From contig NC_067196.1 of assembly GCF_000699445.3 (NCBI RefSeq), forward strand, positions 31,206,616 through 31,270,615: 64,000 nucleotides of DNA. The letters are read 5' to 3'. The stretch is from Schistosoma haematobium (taxonomy: Eukaryota > Platyhelminthes > Trematoda > Strigeidida > Schistosomatidae). Both the position numbers and the translations under genes were made by a program. Below, in pieces: positions 13,535 to 25,611 of this stretch. Under the pieces are notes generated by a model that saw nothing but the letters and a program-made list of their open reading frames with translations, did no database searches and was not told the origin of the DNA. Within the stretch, counting starts at the first letter, position 1. Each line of letters starts with the position of its first letter.

Positions 13535-14010
13535 CCGCGGTCACACTATCCCCTTCAAAATCGGCTTCATCGAGAATAATCTTTTCGAAGTTACTAGTTA
13601 CATGTTGGTAAAAGTCTAAACTAGCTCATGAGAGTTCCTTCACGGAATTTCACGGGTGCATCTTTTTTTACGATCAGGCAATTAACTGTGGTATTTGAGC
13701 CGGCACCAAGCTGGACTTTGTTTTATAGTCCTGACAAAAACAAATTCTTAAAGTTCATCTTTCTCTCTTGCATTCACTCTCATCTGGTTGTTTTAAAATC
13801 ACTTTATGTGAACATGTATAACTGTGGATGCCGGATGATAAGCATAATCCTGAGCTCCATAACACAGAAAAAGACAGGCGAAATTAAATACTTCTTTGGG
13901 GACTTCTCAAGTCTGGTCATAGTTATCTAGACAAACAGCTTTGGCAACTTTCACAATCCAAAGGCTTGTACAGTTCTTTGAAGAAATCAACTCTAATAAG
14001 AGACGGAAAA
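13535..14010 (-). pseudogene. Unrecognised coding-like block, possibly broken exons
   Basis: The minus strand shows several adjacent stretches of non-low-complexity protein-like sequence in shifted frames. Descending in coordinate they are: SLWIVKVAKAVCLDNYDQT, then after an in-frame stop EVPKEVFNFACLFLCYGAQD, then a +1 shift into KVILKQPDESECKRE, then VQLGAGSNTTVNCLIVKKDA, then FEKIILDEADFEGDSVTAVK. The last two could be joined by a 28-nt GT-AG intron. I do not recognise the family. The stops and shifts suggest a decaying gene or transposon ORF. Micro-introns could explain some breaks, because the neighbouring ACTR10 gene is built that way. Confidence 0.3.
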
Positions 14011-14039
14011 CAATTATTTGTCATGACTTACCCTATTAT

Positions 14040-17000
14040 TATAACTCCGCCTGGAGTCCCTCCGGAGGCTACTGCCTGTCCCAAGCCCGGATAGAGGAGG
14101 AGAGTTGGGCATGGGGTTAGCGACTCCATCCCGTAGAACACTAACTCGCTAAAAAAACGCTAACCATAAAAAATTATTTGAACCTTTTAAACTCTGCCCT
14201 GGGAGTCAGAAGATCTTAATTTAGAAGAGTTATGACGCCACATGATGAAAGCCGAGTTCCTTCGGAAGTTACGAGGCCGATGCCCCTTCTGACAATCAGA
14301 GCAACCATTTATTTAGGTACATGGAATGTTCGTACAATGTGGGATACTGGGAGAGCCTTCCAAACTGCTGCAGAAATGAGGAGAAACAACCTGGAGGTCC
14401 TTGGGATCAGTGAAACACATTGGACGCAAGTTTGACAACAACGAATAGCTTCAGGGGAGCTTCTGTTATACTCCGGCCATGAAGAAGAAAATGCTCCACA
14501 TACACAAGGAGTTGCATTGATGCTGTCCAAACAAGCACAAAATGCACTTATAGGATGGGAATCTCATGGACCAAGGATCATCAAAGCCTCCTTCAAAACA
14601 AAGAAAGAGGGCATTTCAATGAACATCATCCAATGCTATGCGCCTACCAACGATTACAGTGAAGACGCTAAAGATCAATTCTACGATAGGCTGCAGTCAA
14701 TCGTCGAGAAGTGCCCAACAAAGGACCTGACCATTCTGATGGGAGATTTAAATGCCAAGGTTGAAACGGACAACACTGGATATGGAGACATCATGGGACG
14801 ACAAGGACTAGGAGAAAGGAACAAAAATTGCGAGAGATTTGCAAACCTATGTGCCTTCAATAAACTGGTCATAGGCGGCACTATATTCCCACATAAACGC
14901 ATTCACAAAACCACATGGACTTCACCGGATCACACCACGCAAAACCAAATCGACCATATTTGCATCAACAAAACGTTCAGGAGGACTATAGAGGACGTGA
15001 GAACCAAGAGAGGAGCTGATATTAGCATCAGATCATCACTTGCTGGTCGCCAAGATGAAATTGAAACTCAAGAAGTACTGGACAATGGGGCGGACAACAT
15101 CACAGAAGTTCAATACGGCCTTTCTTCCGGATACTGACAAACTCAACAGATTCAAGATAGTCCTCAGCAATAAGTTCCAGGCCTTTCATGATCTACTCAA
15201 TGGAGAGGGAACTACTATGGAGAGCAACTGGAAGGGGATCAAGAAGGCAACCACTTCAACATGCCGTGAGGTTCTGGGCCAAGAGAAGCACCACCACAAG
15301 GAATGGATCACTGTTGATACACTGGATATGATCCAAGGAAGGAGGAACAAGAAGGCAGCAATCAATGCCAGTCGAACAAGAGCAGAAAAAGCCAAGGCAC
15401 AAGCTGAATATGCAGAAGTAAGCAAAAAAGTGAAAAGGAGCACCAGAACTGATAAACGTAAATATGTGGAAGATTTAGCAACGACGGCGGAAAAGGCTGC
15501 AGGAGAAGGAAACAAGACAATTGCATGACACGACGAAGAAACTCTCTGGAAATCACCGTAAACCAGAACGACCAGTGAAAAGCAAGGAAGGCAAGGTAAT
15601 CACCAACATTGAAGAGCAACAAAACAGGTGGGTAGAACACTTCAAAGAACTCTTGAATCGACCAGCTCCACTGAACCCACTCAACATCGAAAAGCACCCA
15701 CGGACCTCCCAATCAATGTTGGCCCACCGACAATTGAAGAAATCAACATGGCCATCAGACAAATCAAGAGTGGCAAAGCAGCAGGACCAGACAACATTCC
15801 AGCAGAGGCACTGAAAGCAGACGTAGCGGCAACTGCAAGGATACTCCACATTCTCGTCAATAAGATTTAGGATGAAGAACAAGTACCAACAGACTGGAAA
15901 GAAGGACTTCTGGTCAAAATACCAAAGAAAGGCGATCTCAGCAACTGTGATAACTACAGAGGCATCACGCTTCTCTCAATACCGGGAAAAGTCTTCAACA
16001 GGGTATTTTTAAACAGAATGATGGACTCCGTAGACGCCCAACTTCGAGACCAACAGGCAGGATTCCGTAAGGATAGATCGTGTACAGACAAAATCGCAAC
16101 TCCACGGATCATTGTGGAACAATCAATTGAATGGAATTCATCACTCTACATCAACTTCATTGACTATGAAAAAGCATTTGATAGCGTGGACAGAACAACA
16201 CTATGGAAACTTCTTCGATACTACGGCGTGCCTCAGAAAATAGTCAATATCATACGGAATTCATATGATGGATTAAACTGCAAAATCATGCATGGAGGAC
16301 AGTTGACAAAGTCGTTCGGGAGAAAGAGAAAGGGTGAGAGTAAGCAACCTTGCCTGACATCTGAAGGGAAACGCGGGATACAGTGGACATCTAGGGTGCA
16401 GCTGGACGATCTGGACTTCGTAGATCATCAGGCCCTTCTATCGCAATCGCAACAACAAATGCAGGAGAAGACGACCAGCGTAGCAGCAGCCTCAGTAGCA
16501 GTAGGTCTCAACATACACAAAGGGAAAAGCAGGATTCTCCAATACAACACAGCATGCACCAATCCAGTCACACTTGATGGAGAAGATTTGGAAGATGTAA
16601 AAGCCTTTACATATTTGGGCAGCATCATTGATGAACATGGTGGATATGATGCGGATGTGAAAGCGCGGATCGGTAAAGCAAGAGCAGCATATTTACGATT
16701 GAAGAACATCTGGAACTCAAAGCAACTGTCAGCCATTACCAAGGTCAGGATTTTCAACACAAATGTCAAGACAGTTCTACTGTATGGGGCGGAAGCCTGG
16801 AGAACTACGAAAGCCATCATCCAGAAGATACAGGTGTTTATTAACAGTTGTCTACGCAAAACACTTCAGATCCATTGGCCGAACACTATTAGTGACAACC
16901 AACTGTGGGAAAGAACATACTAGATCCCAGCGGAGGAAGAAAGCAGGAAGAAACGCTGGAAGTGGATAGGCTACACATTGAGGAAAGCACCCAACTGCGT

Positions 17001-17200
17001 CACAAGACAAGCCCTCACATGGGATCCTGAAGGCCAAAGGTGGAGAGGAGGACCAAAGAACACATTACGCCGGGAAATGGAGATAGACATGAGAAAATGA
17101 ACAAGAATTGGATGGAACTAGAAAAGAAGGCCCATGACAGAGTGGGTTGGAGAGTGCTGGTTGGCGGCCCATCCATGATAAACTTATAAACTAAAAGCAA
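14040..17200 (+). mobile_element. RTE-like non-LTR retrotransposon, nearly full length, inactive
   Basis: Begins with a GC-richer leader (about 14040-14230) and then an apurinic endonuclease domain in pieces: GTWNVRTM and GISETHW at 14310-14425, MGDLNAKVETDNTGYGD near 14740-14790, and QIDHICINKTFRRT near 14950. A linker follows, then a reverse transcriptase: NYRGITLLSIPGKVFNR about 15950-16000, QQAGFRKDRSCTD about 16050, FIDYEKAFDSVDR about 16155, and the C-terminal FTYLGSIIDEHGG about 16600. Coding is broken by an in-frame stop at 14433-14435, frameshifts near 15030, 15515 and 15690, and a stop near 15868. A deletion has removed the segment before the catalytic loop. The catalytic FADD-type motif reads FVDH (about 16417-16428), so the enzyme would be dead even if the frame were intact. 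Order and motifs fit the RTE clade (SR2-like in schistosomes). Confidence 0.9.
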
Positions 17201-19285
17201 TATATAAAGGAACTACCACAATAATCTGTGTTAGAATCAATAAACTATCTGAATGAAACATTAAACTAGTTTAGCAGTAGGGAGACTGAATAAAGTAAAG
17301 CACATTAGTCTTTTTAGTTAAGTCAAATGAATAAGTATTTATTCCCGTTTGAACTCATAAAGTAAACATAAGTAACGTGCTATAAAGTGAAATACAATTA
17401 GAACGAAAATAATATTTTAGTCTGTCCGTGAGTACTACATATCCACGTCAAATAGACACCCTATGTGAGTGTGTGCAGCGGACAGGGCGAGTCAAGGCGA
17501 AGCATCAGGGGCACACAAGAGAAATGAACGGCTCAAAACATGACACAGACCAGACGTGATGTACAGTGACGATATTTCAATATTAAGTAAACAACTAGGA
17601 CGTTAGTTCACATATTGATACACCGACAGAAGGTGCTTCTCCATATCATACGCCAGTCGGACACCAGCCATGACAGTGATTTGACAGGGTTTTAGGCTTA
17701 TGTTGAGTTCGCGAAGTCAGTGAGTCGCAAACACTTTCATATCATCATCTACTCATTATATCGTGCCCAGAGGTTTTCCTAGTGCAGTCGATTATGTCAA
17801 CATCAATAACAGCGTTTCTAAACAAACTGTCGATGAGTTGTGTTTAGATACACTGGCTATTGACGACTAACAACAGTTCATGTCAGAAATCTTCTATGGT
17901 TTCCAATAAAGAGTGCTGTCATAGATTTTTTATTACCACCATATCACCTGCAAAAGAAAGGCAAGGCTGAAAACTTGGTTAATACTTTTAAGTATGTTTT
18001 CGTTGAGTAAAAAAAAACGGTATATTCAACACACAGGTGGTAGTGTGTGTTTTTACAAAACTTTGAATTTCAGAGTAAGCTGTAGGCCAGGAACTATGAG
18101 TGCCAATTTCCTGATAGGTCAGCTATGTGTATAAGAAACGTTTGGCATTAGGAGCTTGTCCAGTTAATTATTATCGCTATAAGAGAAGTTGGTAGCATGA
18201 TCTACCGAGTTGAGACCACGCACACGACACAGAACAACATATGGTCTTGAGATAGTATGTCCATCAGCGGAACGTCTTTGCACAACCTACCCTCAAACTG
18301 TCTTCTTGGCATAATGAGTCAGCGACAATCAACTCATAGTACCAGGAGCAATAACCAAAAGACCAAAGAAACGTAGCTTCCTCCAACCCTTTCGACCGAA
18401 TTTGAGTACCTGGACAGGTTTTTCGGAAAGAAAAACGTTTTATTGGTCCTATTAACAATCAATCAAATGATAAATGCACGGGTTGCTCGGAAAATAGTTT
18501 TCGTTTCCAAGTAGTGAGACAAACATCACCGCTGCATTAATTTTCTGAGGAACAGACAAGTATGAATACATATATGAGTGACTACACATGTGCATCTATA
18601 CCTTTTGATCAATACACATTTCTTACACTCTCAGTCTTTTCATGTGATCAGTCTATCAGGCTCGTGTGTAGGAAGATTGGGTGTCAGTTTGGACTGTTTA
18701 ACGCACCACGTCGCACGTATCATTCTTTAGATACTGTTTGAGACATCATGATGCATCAACTAGATAAGCGAGTCATAATACGGATAAGGACAATTTATTT
18801 GACCTCCAACCATCGAAATCTACTAAAATATTTAGATATTCACTGCCCAAAACAATTCGTTTGTTAGGCATCCCCTGAGGACACCCGTGATTAAATACAA
18901 AGTTGACATGATGCAGAATAACTTCACTACTTCACAACTTCACTCAAAAGCTGATAACCATGTTGTTTCAATATTTTAGTACTTCCGGCTAATATATTTT
19001 CTTAGTGATTATTGTCGATCAACATAATGAGCGTTTTGGTTACATCTTGTAAGCCTCTGATAGTTTGATTTATACAGAGTATTTGTAATAAGCACTTATG
19101 AAGAATCGTTGTCCAGAAACATGGAGTATGTGGCCAAGAGATGTTTCTGAACTAACGTAGAACTACCACAGTTGATAGCATAAAGTCCGAGGTTGAGATA
19201 GTAACCTTAGTTTTTCCAATGACTTAGACTGCAAAATCAGTGGAAGATGATTGCATAATATCGCGGAATGATTGAACTTGGGCAT
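17200..19285. other. Unassigned repeat-rich intergenic sequence
   Basis: No host exon was recognised. The composition is less AT-rich than true intergenic stretches here, for example 17440-17760 and 18230-18480, suggesting old transposon sequence. The longest frames carry no family signature that I can name. Confidence 0.3.
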
Positions 19286-19490
19286 TAACACTGTTGGATG
19301 CCGGATGAGTGGTCTAAAGGTTGAACGTCTGCACGCGAGATCGAAAGTCCTGGGTTCACATCCTGCTTTCAGGATCTTGGATATGCACTTCCAGGTTTTC
19401 AGTGGTGGTCTAACGTTGATCGATTCATGATGTCAGTCTGAACTCCATAATCTCCACCACCATATACTGATTAACACCCATCATTGTTGA
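19285..19490 (+). mobile_element. tRNA-derived SINE, family 2 (ribozyme part missing)
   Basis: A-box-like TGGTCTAAAGG (about 19310) and B-box-like GGTTCACATCC (about 19353) sit 40-odd bases apart. They are followed by a tail (CAGTGGTGGTCTAAC, CTCCATAATCTCCACCACC) shared with 58780-58985. The hammerhead-like segment seen in that second copy is absent here. Confidence 0.65.
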
Positions 19491-20066
19491 TTATAGTACG
19501 CTATACGTTGGACTAAAAAATAAGGTTTTCTTTTCTTAGTATTTTGGTGTTCGCCTGAAGTCCAATCGATATTACTTCAACGTTAATGCGAGTCTCATAT
19601 AATCCTCAGGACAATATTGAGTCTCTACAATGATTGCTATTAGTTCGACGAAGCAATCTTCAAAGTCTAGTCTTTAAAGTCTGAATATGATCGATTCAAA
19701 TGATAGTCACACAAGAATAAATATAAAAAGTTTTGAGCTTTTTATTACATGCATTATCTGCTATAACGTATAAAAATCCAAATGGATTCTGAAAATTCAC
19801 ATTTCGAAGTGATTGATATTATGAAAATATTCTAAAATTTATCTCTTGTTCACTTTCCGTTACCAGATACTTGTTCAAACAGTATAGTCGTCTATACGCT
19901 ACTCATTACAGATATTTCTAATATGCTTCACGATACTGTACACACCCATGAATGTAAAATACTGATCGGATGTATAAATCGAGCTCCTAACACTCCTAGT
20001 TCAAATGACACTATTTTAAGCGAGTCACTTTCTAAGACTGCTTCGCTTGATTTCGCCTACTAAATT

Positions 20067-20175
20067 GTTTGTAGACATAGTTCCCTTTATTATTTTAAAG
20101 AGAGCAAGAACAAAGATTGGTGCAGAATAATGTGTGTCCATTTTATCTCGTTAGGTTCTCATCAGCTGCTTACAA
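20067..20175 (+). repeat. Foldback-related dispersed repeat, copy without clear second arm
   Basis: Sequence from ACATAGTTCCCTTTAT through GCAAGAACAAAGATT to TCGTTAGGTT matches the left arm of the palindromic insertion at 35492-35661. The next 16 bases (CTCATCAGCTGCTTAC) match the reverse complement, not the direct strand, of the corresponding loop there. Sequence after this does not give a convincing second arm. Confidence 0.65.
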
Positions 20176-20458
20176 CCTAAAATGTTTGAAAATCAGAGTT
20201 ATTACAGTTATTGACATACGTATACATAAGGAGGTGATTAAGGATGAATCTATGCATCATGATGTAGCGAAGATTCCAAAAGAGCTAATGAGGTCATAAA
20301 ACTTTATTTTGAATAAATAAAGCTTGAGAGGGAAGGTTACAGAACATTGAAATAGTGATTATAACTCATGAAATTAAAAAACACATTAGATGATTATAAA
20401 ATGAAGTGAAAATAGATTAGTGGTAATAAAGAAAGATCTCAGTTGAAAGCAGTCATTT

Positions 20459-21050
20459 ATGAGTGATGTAATTTTAAAATTCAGAAAGCGTTGGAATAGT
20501 GAATGGAGTAACAATTTCATTCTCTATTTTAAACTCCTCAAAAACCCTACTTATTGCACATGCAATACAGTTCTTGCCCAGGAATCACATGAATACGACC
20601 TTCGAGACAAAGTATCCACGGTCAAAGTTCAGAAATACGGATCAAAAACTCGAGAAAACTTCTTCCTCATCAAGTATGCATTAATATGGAACAGTCTTAC
20701 CTTTGAAATACGCATGACAGATGAATTACACGCGTTTGTAAGACTTAGTGATCAAGCCCTCACTTGCACAGATCTAGCATAAACGAACACATCTGAGTCA
20801 CACCCAGACATTATAAGCCCTCTACATGTATAGGCCGAACTGCCTTATTTCCCTTCTTTGTAGTTGTATTAGGTACTTTTTCCTCCCTAATTTTTTACTG
20901 GAGGTAGGCAGGCAGCTCGCTGAACCTATCTACTTTCGGTCGCTAAGAGATGCTCACCACTACCCTCAAAAGTCAAGGGAACCGCACAATGGACTGCCTA
21001 CTACCAGTGGTCCTGTGTCTATGGAGCCTGTTACCCATTAACTGGTTAGA
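20459..21050 (+). mobile_element. Non-LTR retrotransposon 3'-end relic
   Basis: A 107-residue open frame (20459-20782) contains EYDLRDKVSTVKVQKYGSK followed by FLIKYALIWNSL. This pattern (a basic 'YxLR...' stretch, then 'WNSL') is typical of the extreme C-terminus of reverse transcriptases in CR1/jockey-type LINEs. Downstream sequence to about 21050 looks like the 3' untranslated part. No palm motifs are present, so it is a 5'-truncated copy. It could alternatively belong to another LINE clade. Confidence 0.4.
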
Positions 21051-21569
21051 ATAGAACAAAATAACATCATAATGAAGTTAATGTGAGTACCTTCTTGTCT
21101 ATTCTTTATCAGCTTTTTACTCTCCAGTACACTATGTTTACTTGCCATTAATATTATTTCACCACTCGTTACCTTACCTATAACTCATTTCTATACTTTT
21201 CCGTCTACTTAGGTAAACAACCACCATACAATATACCTTTCATAAAGCTTATACTGTGATTGGCAACCTATAGTCAATTAAAACATTACACCGATGCCTT
21301 ACCAACAGTCCGTAATTTGTAACTGCCTGATAAGCTTGTGAAACACAGAGCATTGTGTAGGGTACGATATATATCCAGAAGATAAGCTCAAATGAGCCTA
21401 ACATCACAAAAAGAGGGAGGGTGAAATTACTGACCCGCAAGGATTGATAGAGAGGGCGATGACTTCAATCCACGGCGAGACTATAATTTATTGACGACCC
21501 TTCAGAAATATTAGCCAATCAGCAAACAAACAGTATAGAGTAGAAATATATTATACAAGACCAAGAAAT

Positions 21570-22480
21570 ATAGTGGATACACTTCTTATACGTTGTTCAA
21601 AAACTTGTCAAGGTTAGAAAGAGGTTCAGAGGTTCTAAAATCGTAATGCATGCAGTAGAGGAGATCATACATATGATTACAGAATAGTCGGCCTCTGGAG
21701 CCATAATAAAGTCGCAAGAACTCTTTCAGCCTCGAACACATGGCTTCAAAACTGTTTGTGTGCACTCCGGTTGTTAAGTACACGAAATGCTGCTTGTGGA
21801 TAACGACACGTGGCACATAACCAATCCTATGTAGGAATCTGTACGTTCTCCAAACATCTGTATATATTGTAGTACCTGGCTTCAGCCAGTGTTATTGGTG
21901 CTTTTATTATCCAGTTCGCGATAATTGTCATAATTTGCCTCAGTTAGGAATTATATATGGGGTTTTCATCACGAACTGACATCAGCTATAATTCCAGAAT
22001 TCTATTTAGCCAAATGGATGAAAGGCTATTGCGCCAAAACCCGAGATCTGTTATCATATACCTGATTGATTTGTCCACAAATTATAGTCTCTCCGTTTCA
22101 GTTGTTATAGCCGTTCAAATATCACGTTTTGTACGAAATTTCCTGTGAACCGATCGTACGTTAGCATTAAGTACTGAGGTTTGCGCCGTAACCTTGAAAT
22201 GTCTCAAACCCTTCTGATTGACTCGTCAATACATAGGACTCTCGTCCAATCCACCCATGTTTGTGGGGCAGAACATTTTGTTTGTACCAGGCTTTTCATG
22301 TTTGAGAGCAAGTCAATCAATCTGTGATATTGAGATTATTCTCCTACGCTTACCATTTAAACTCATGTTTCCAATTTTATACTGGTATAGCTATTGTACT
22401 AAGACAACCTATAGCATGCCAACTCAGAATTTTACATTAGGACTGTGTGGCAGACATCGGATGGAAAAAAAGAAAAAAAT
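21570..22480 (-). mobile_element. Merlin-type (IS1595/ISXO2-like) DNA transposon relic
   Basis: Frame open on the minus strand from about 21900 to 21586. It reads PGTTIYTDVWRTY, which matches the 'PGTxIxTDxWxxY' block holding the second catalytic Asp (codon within 21850-21864), then HKQHFVYLTTGVHTN and SFEAMCSRLKEFLR. This is the 'GVHTNxxE...LK' block with the third catalytic residue, Glu. Farther upstream (21900-22480, minus) the coding sequence is broken by stops and shifts and the first catalytic Asp cannot be identified. Merlin transposons are known from schistosomes. Terminal repeats were not located, so the ends are approximate. Confidence 0.65.
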
Positions 22481-22489
22481 CAGACAATA

Positions 22490-23500
22490 AAAGACATAGT
22501 TATTGGTTTTCTTAACACTACTCTCTATGTGCAATTTCTGTTCTAATAGACAGCCTTTCTTATTCCAACCCCGACTTCCCTTCCTTAATTTGAACTTTCT
22601 ACACATTGGTGAATATCACAATTCGTTGTGCTTTACTATTACATTCTCTCATCTTGAGCCTCTGATCACATTTCAATCTAGCTACAAGAGCTAGTATGAA
22701 TTTTGTCTAATAATTTATCTCACTTCTGTCTGTTCCACTACAAAATGTTAAGTATTGTTTATCGTTCATATCCAAGTGCCTCGCTGCTCCTCGGTTTCTA
22801 TTTTTTTCAGAATCTTGCTCTGACTACACAGCTATGGAACTTCTGACATCTGGAACAAACTGGACGTACGCGCTTTCCCAAGGTCATAGTTCACTCCAAG
22901 AGCTCTACAAGTCTACTTTATAACAACTATGAACTTAAAAAGTTGCATTGCATAAATACTTAGCACGACCAAAATACTAACACAATTATGCCGAGATTGG
23001 ATCTGTTGTGTAACATGGACGCAATGCCACTTTGGGAAACCTTTTGAAGACTACTTAGTATATCTGATCGAATGAACTACAATTCACCTTTATAGATTAT
23101 ATTAATTTAGTTATTCTGTTTGGGATGCATACTGCGAACCAACAAATGCTGTAATTTGTAGATCATACCTGTTAAAATGGCGTGTACCTGCTCTTGCAGA
23201 AATATATAATAATAATACTGGGGCCTTGATTTTAATATATTGGCTGCATACTTTCAACACAGGAACATGACTTCGACACTGAGCTACACTGTCAAAATCA
23301 CACTGAATTTGAGTCGAAAAGCTGCTTTATTAATCCAAGGTCAAATCTAAGGTCGAGGCCTTTGTGCTATCACTCAGTACAAGTGGTGACTTAAATAAAA
23401 CCTAGGTACCCTTACGCTATTCACATTTATAGATATTATTGGCCTTATTCAGTATGATATGCTTACTATAATATTGAATTCCCAGCTCAAAGGTATTTCA
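22490..23500. other. Intergenic, no feature recognised
   Basis: AT-rich sequence with no exon, RNA gene or named transposon recognised. Confidence 0.4.
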
Positions 23501-23504
23501 ACAA

Positions 23505-23770
23505 GTTCATTCAAAGAAAATTCAGATGATCGATAAATATGGCCTGCTCGAGCGACTGGTTATCTGTTCGTATCATCGAAATATTTCAACAAGTAATCTG
23601 TTGTATTTGTTTTTACACATAATTATGCCTGGTGATCACATAACCTAATCTGGCGCATTTATGGAAAGTTTGCGACAAAGTACAATCACACACATCATGG
23701 TGGCTAGCAGTATTCATTGAAAAGAATGAAGATTATTTAGATGTCGATTTCTGAACTGCACTTACATTAA
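23505..23770 (+). repeat. Dispersed repeat R2, copy 1 (3' half)
   Basis: Shares an ordered set of blocks with 27060-27340, diverged but collinear: ATATTTCAACAAGT, TTTGTTT, CATAACCTA then TCTG, GTGGCTAGCAGTAT versus GTGGTTGCTGGCAATAT, and GAAAAGAATG. The R2 copy at 27 kb sits inside the insertion that interrupts a CR1-like element. Class unknown. Confidence 0.6.
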
Positions 23771-24253
23771 CTTCTCAGACCTGTTTTATATTCACTATGT
23801 ATATATGTCTCATACATATTGATATTTTATTATCCTTTTCACTCAATTGAGACTGTCATCGCATCACTCCAAACTATAACTGCACAAACATTTATTCTAG
23901 CGTCATATCTTACTACAATAATATATTGTTTTTTCTCAATTATTTTTTGTTACTAATTTGACGATATATACATAGTCGTTTGTTCCTGTTTTATGCTTAT
24001 AAACACGCCAATTAAACTGTTTGCGTATTTCACATCTCCCTTATTTTCTCCATTTCCTTCTTTAAACTCAGTTCGATATTCTTCTCAATTACACAGACCC
24101 GATTTATTATTATTAATATTCTACTATTATTACTCTAATTTTTTTTAATATAGCAATTATAATGCTAACATTATTGAAAATTGTGTATTATTGCATTTTT
24201 TGAAGAAACCCGAAATGGTTTCTTCACAACACTTATGTACCCATAAGATGTTT

Positions 24254-24254
24254 G

Positions 24255-24297
<43 letters not shown>

Positions 24298-24298
24298 C
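24254..24298. repeat. (AAT)n microsatellite
   Basis: Perfect AAT trinucleotide run of about 42-45 bp next to the RTE-like relic at 24340. Confidence 0.95.
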
Positions 24299-24339
24299 TA
24301 ACTGGCTGTGATTCAGGTAGGACTAAACGGCAGTGTCAT

Positions 24340-25090
24340 TTACTTACTTACATACACCGGTCAACAAACATTGAGAATCTTGCGTAGACGATTGTTTATA
24401 CATACTCATACTTTTTGGTGATGGCTGTAGTGGTTTTCCATTTTTCAGCTCCGTACAGTAGAACTTTCTTGACGTTCGTATTGAAGATTCCGACTGATGC
24501 TGGTCGGCAGTTGTTTTAAGTTCCATAAGTTCTTCGACTGCGGGAATGCTGTTGTTGCTTTTCCAATCCTTGAATTTACATCTGCATCAGATCCTCCTTG
24601 TTCATCGATGATGCTGTCCATGTACGTGAAAGATTCCTTCTCTTCCAGAGTTTCTACAGTAAGTGTGTTTGGGTGGGGGCTCTCCTTGTTGTATTTGAAG
24701 ATTTCGGTTTTTACCTTGTGTATGTTGAAGCCTAATGATCATCCACCTACACTCTATAATAGTTTGCTCTCTTTTGAGTAGACATTTTAAGACTTATAAA
24801 CTGTTGTTAAGAGCTATCTTAAATTCTTAGAGTTTGTCAGTATGTCGAAGGTAGGCTGCATGGAATCTTTATAATGCTATTTATCGAGTTGTTCATTGCT
24901 TTATTAGCTTCAGTTTCATCTCGTCAATCACCAGGTGGTGATCTGAGGCTATATTGGCTCCCATCCTGTTTCTCATGTTCTTCATTGTCCTTCGAAATTT
25001 TTAGTGATGCAAATATGGTCGATCTGGCTCTGTGCAATGTAACACTGTAAGACAAACGCTTTAATAAAGCTGAGGTACCGGAGACCTTGG
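24340..25090 (-). mobile_element. RTE-like LINE relic with internal deletion
   Basis: Minus strand. The upper part (about 25050-24830) encodes QIDHICIT, a frameshifted MGANIASDHHLVIDEMKLKL and AAYLRHTDKL, corresponding to the end of the endonuclease domain of the element at 14040-17200. The lower part (about 24740-24350) encodes SFTYMDSIIDEQGGSDADV, SRIGKATTAF, and a frameshifted counterpart of the KTVLLYGAEAW block, which is the reverse transcriptase C-terminus. The whole catalytic palm between them is missing. Several stops are present. Confidence 0.8.
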
Positions 25091-25610
25091 CTTTTTTTCA
25101 CCTGTATAGGAACCGGATTTTTGTCGCTTATTCTCCCATTTTAGTTTATCCTTTTCTCTCGATTCAGGCTTGCGCATATCATGGTTGAAGAGTGTTGAGC
25201 TTAGTCGGCTATGTTTGGTAATTAGCCATAATTTCTGTTTGGAGATTGTGTGCTTTGTATCGGGGGGAGCAGAGGTGCATATAGAGACACTAATAACTTC
25301 TTTGTGCTGATAAAAATGAGTGAATTCATTTGCCTGTGATTAATATTATTCTTTGCGGAACATAATGAAGTTATATTGAATGCTCCCAAGTAATACAATG
25401 GTTCCAGTTCTTGGTACTGTATGGGCGACATTATTTTTTGAGTCGATTCCATTTTTCTCGAGCAAGAAAATTCGTTGGAACTTGATCGCTGACGTTTATC
25501 CACATGTGAATAAATATGTTTTTCCAATCTTTGAGTGCAAGTTATGTGCCACGGAAGAAATATCTGGCACCAACATGGTAACGTATCGCTGTAGTAGCCA
25601 GTAAACAGTG
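25090..25610. other. Unassigned sequence between two LINE relics
   Basis: A 101-residue minus-strand frame (25527-25222) is present, but it is not recognised and has no spliced partner. Likely part of an older repeat. Confidence 0.25.
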
Positions 25611-25611
25611 T

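Noticed and set aside
16428..16859. 143-residue minus-strand frame
   Set aside because: Shadow of the RTE-like reverse transcriptase frame on the plus strand.
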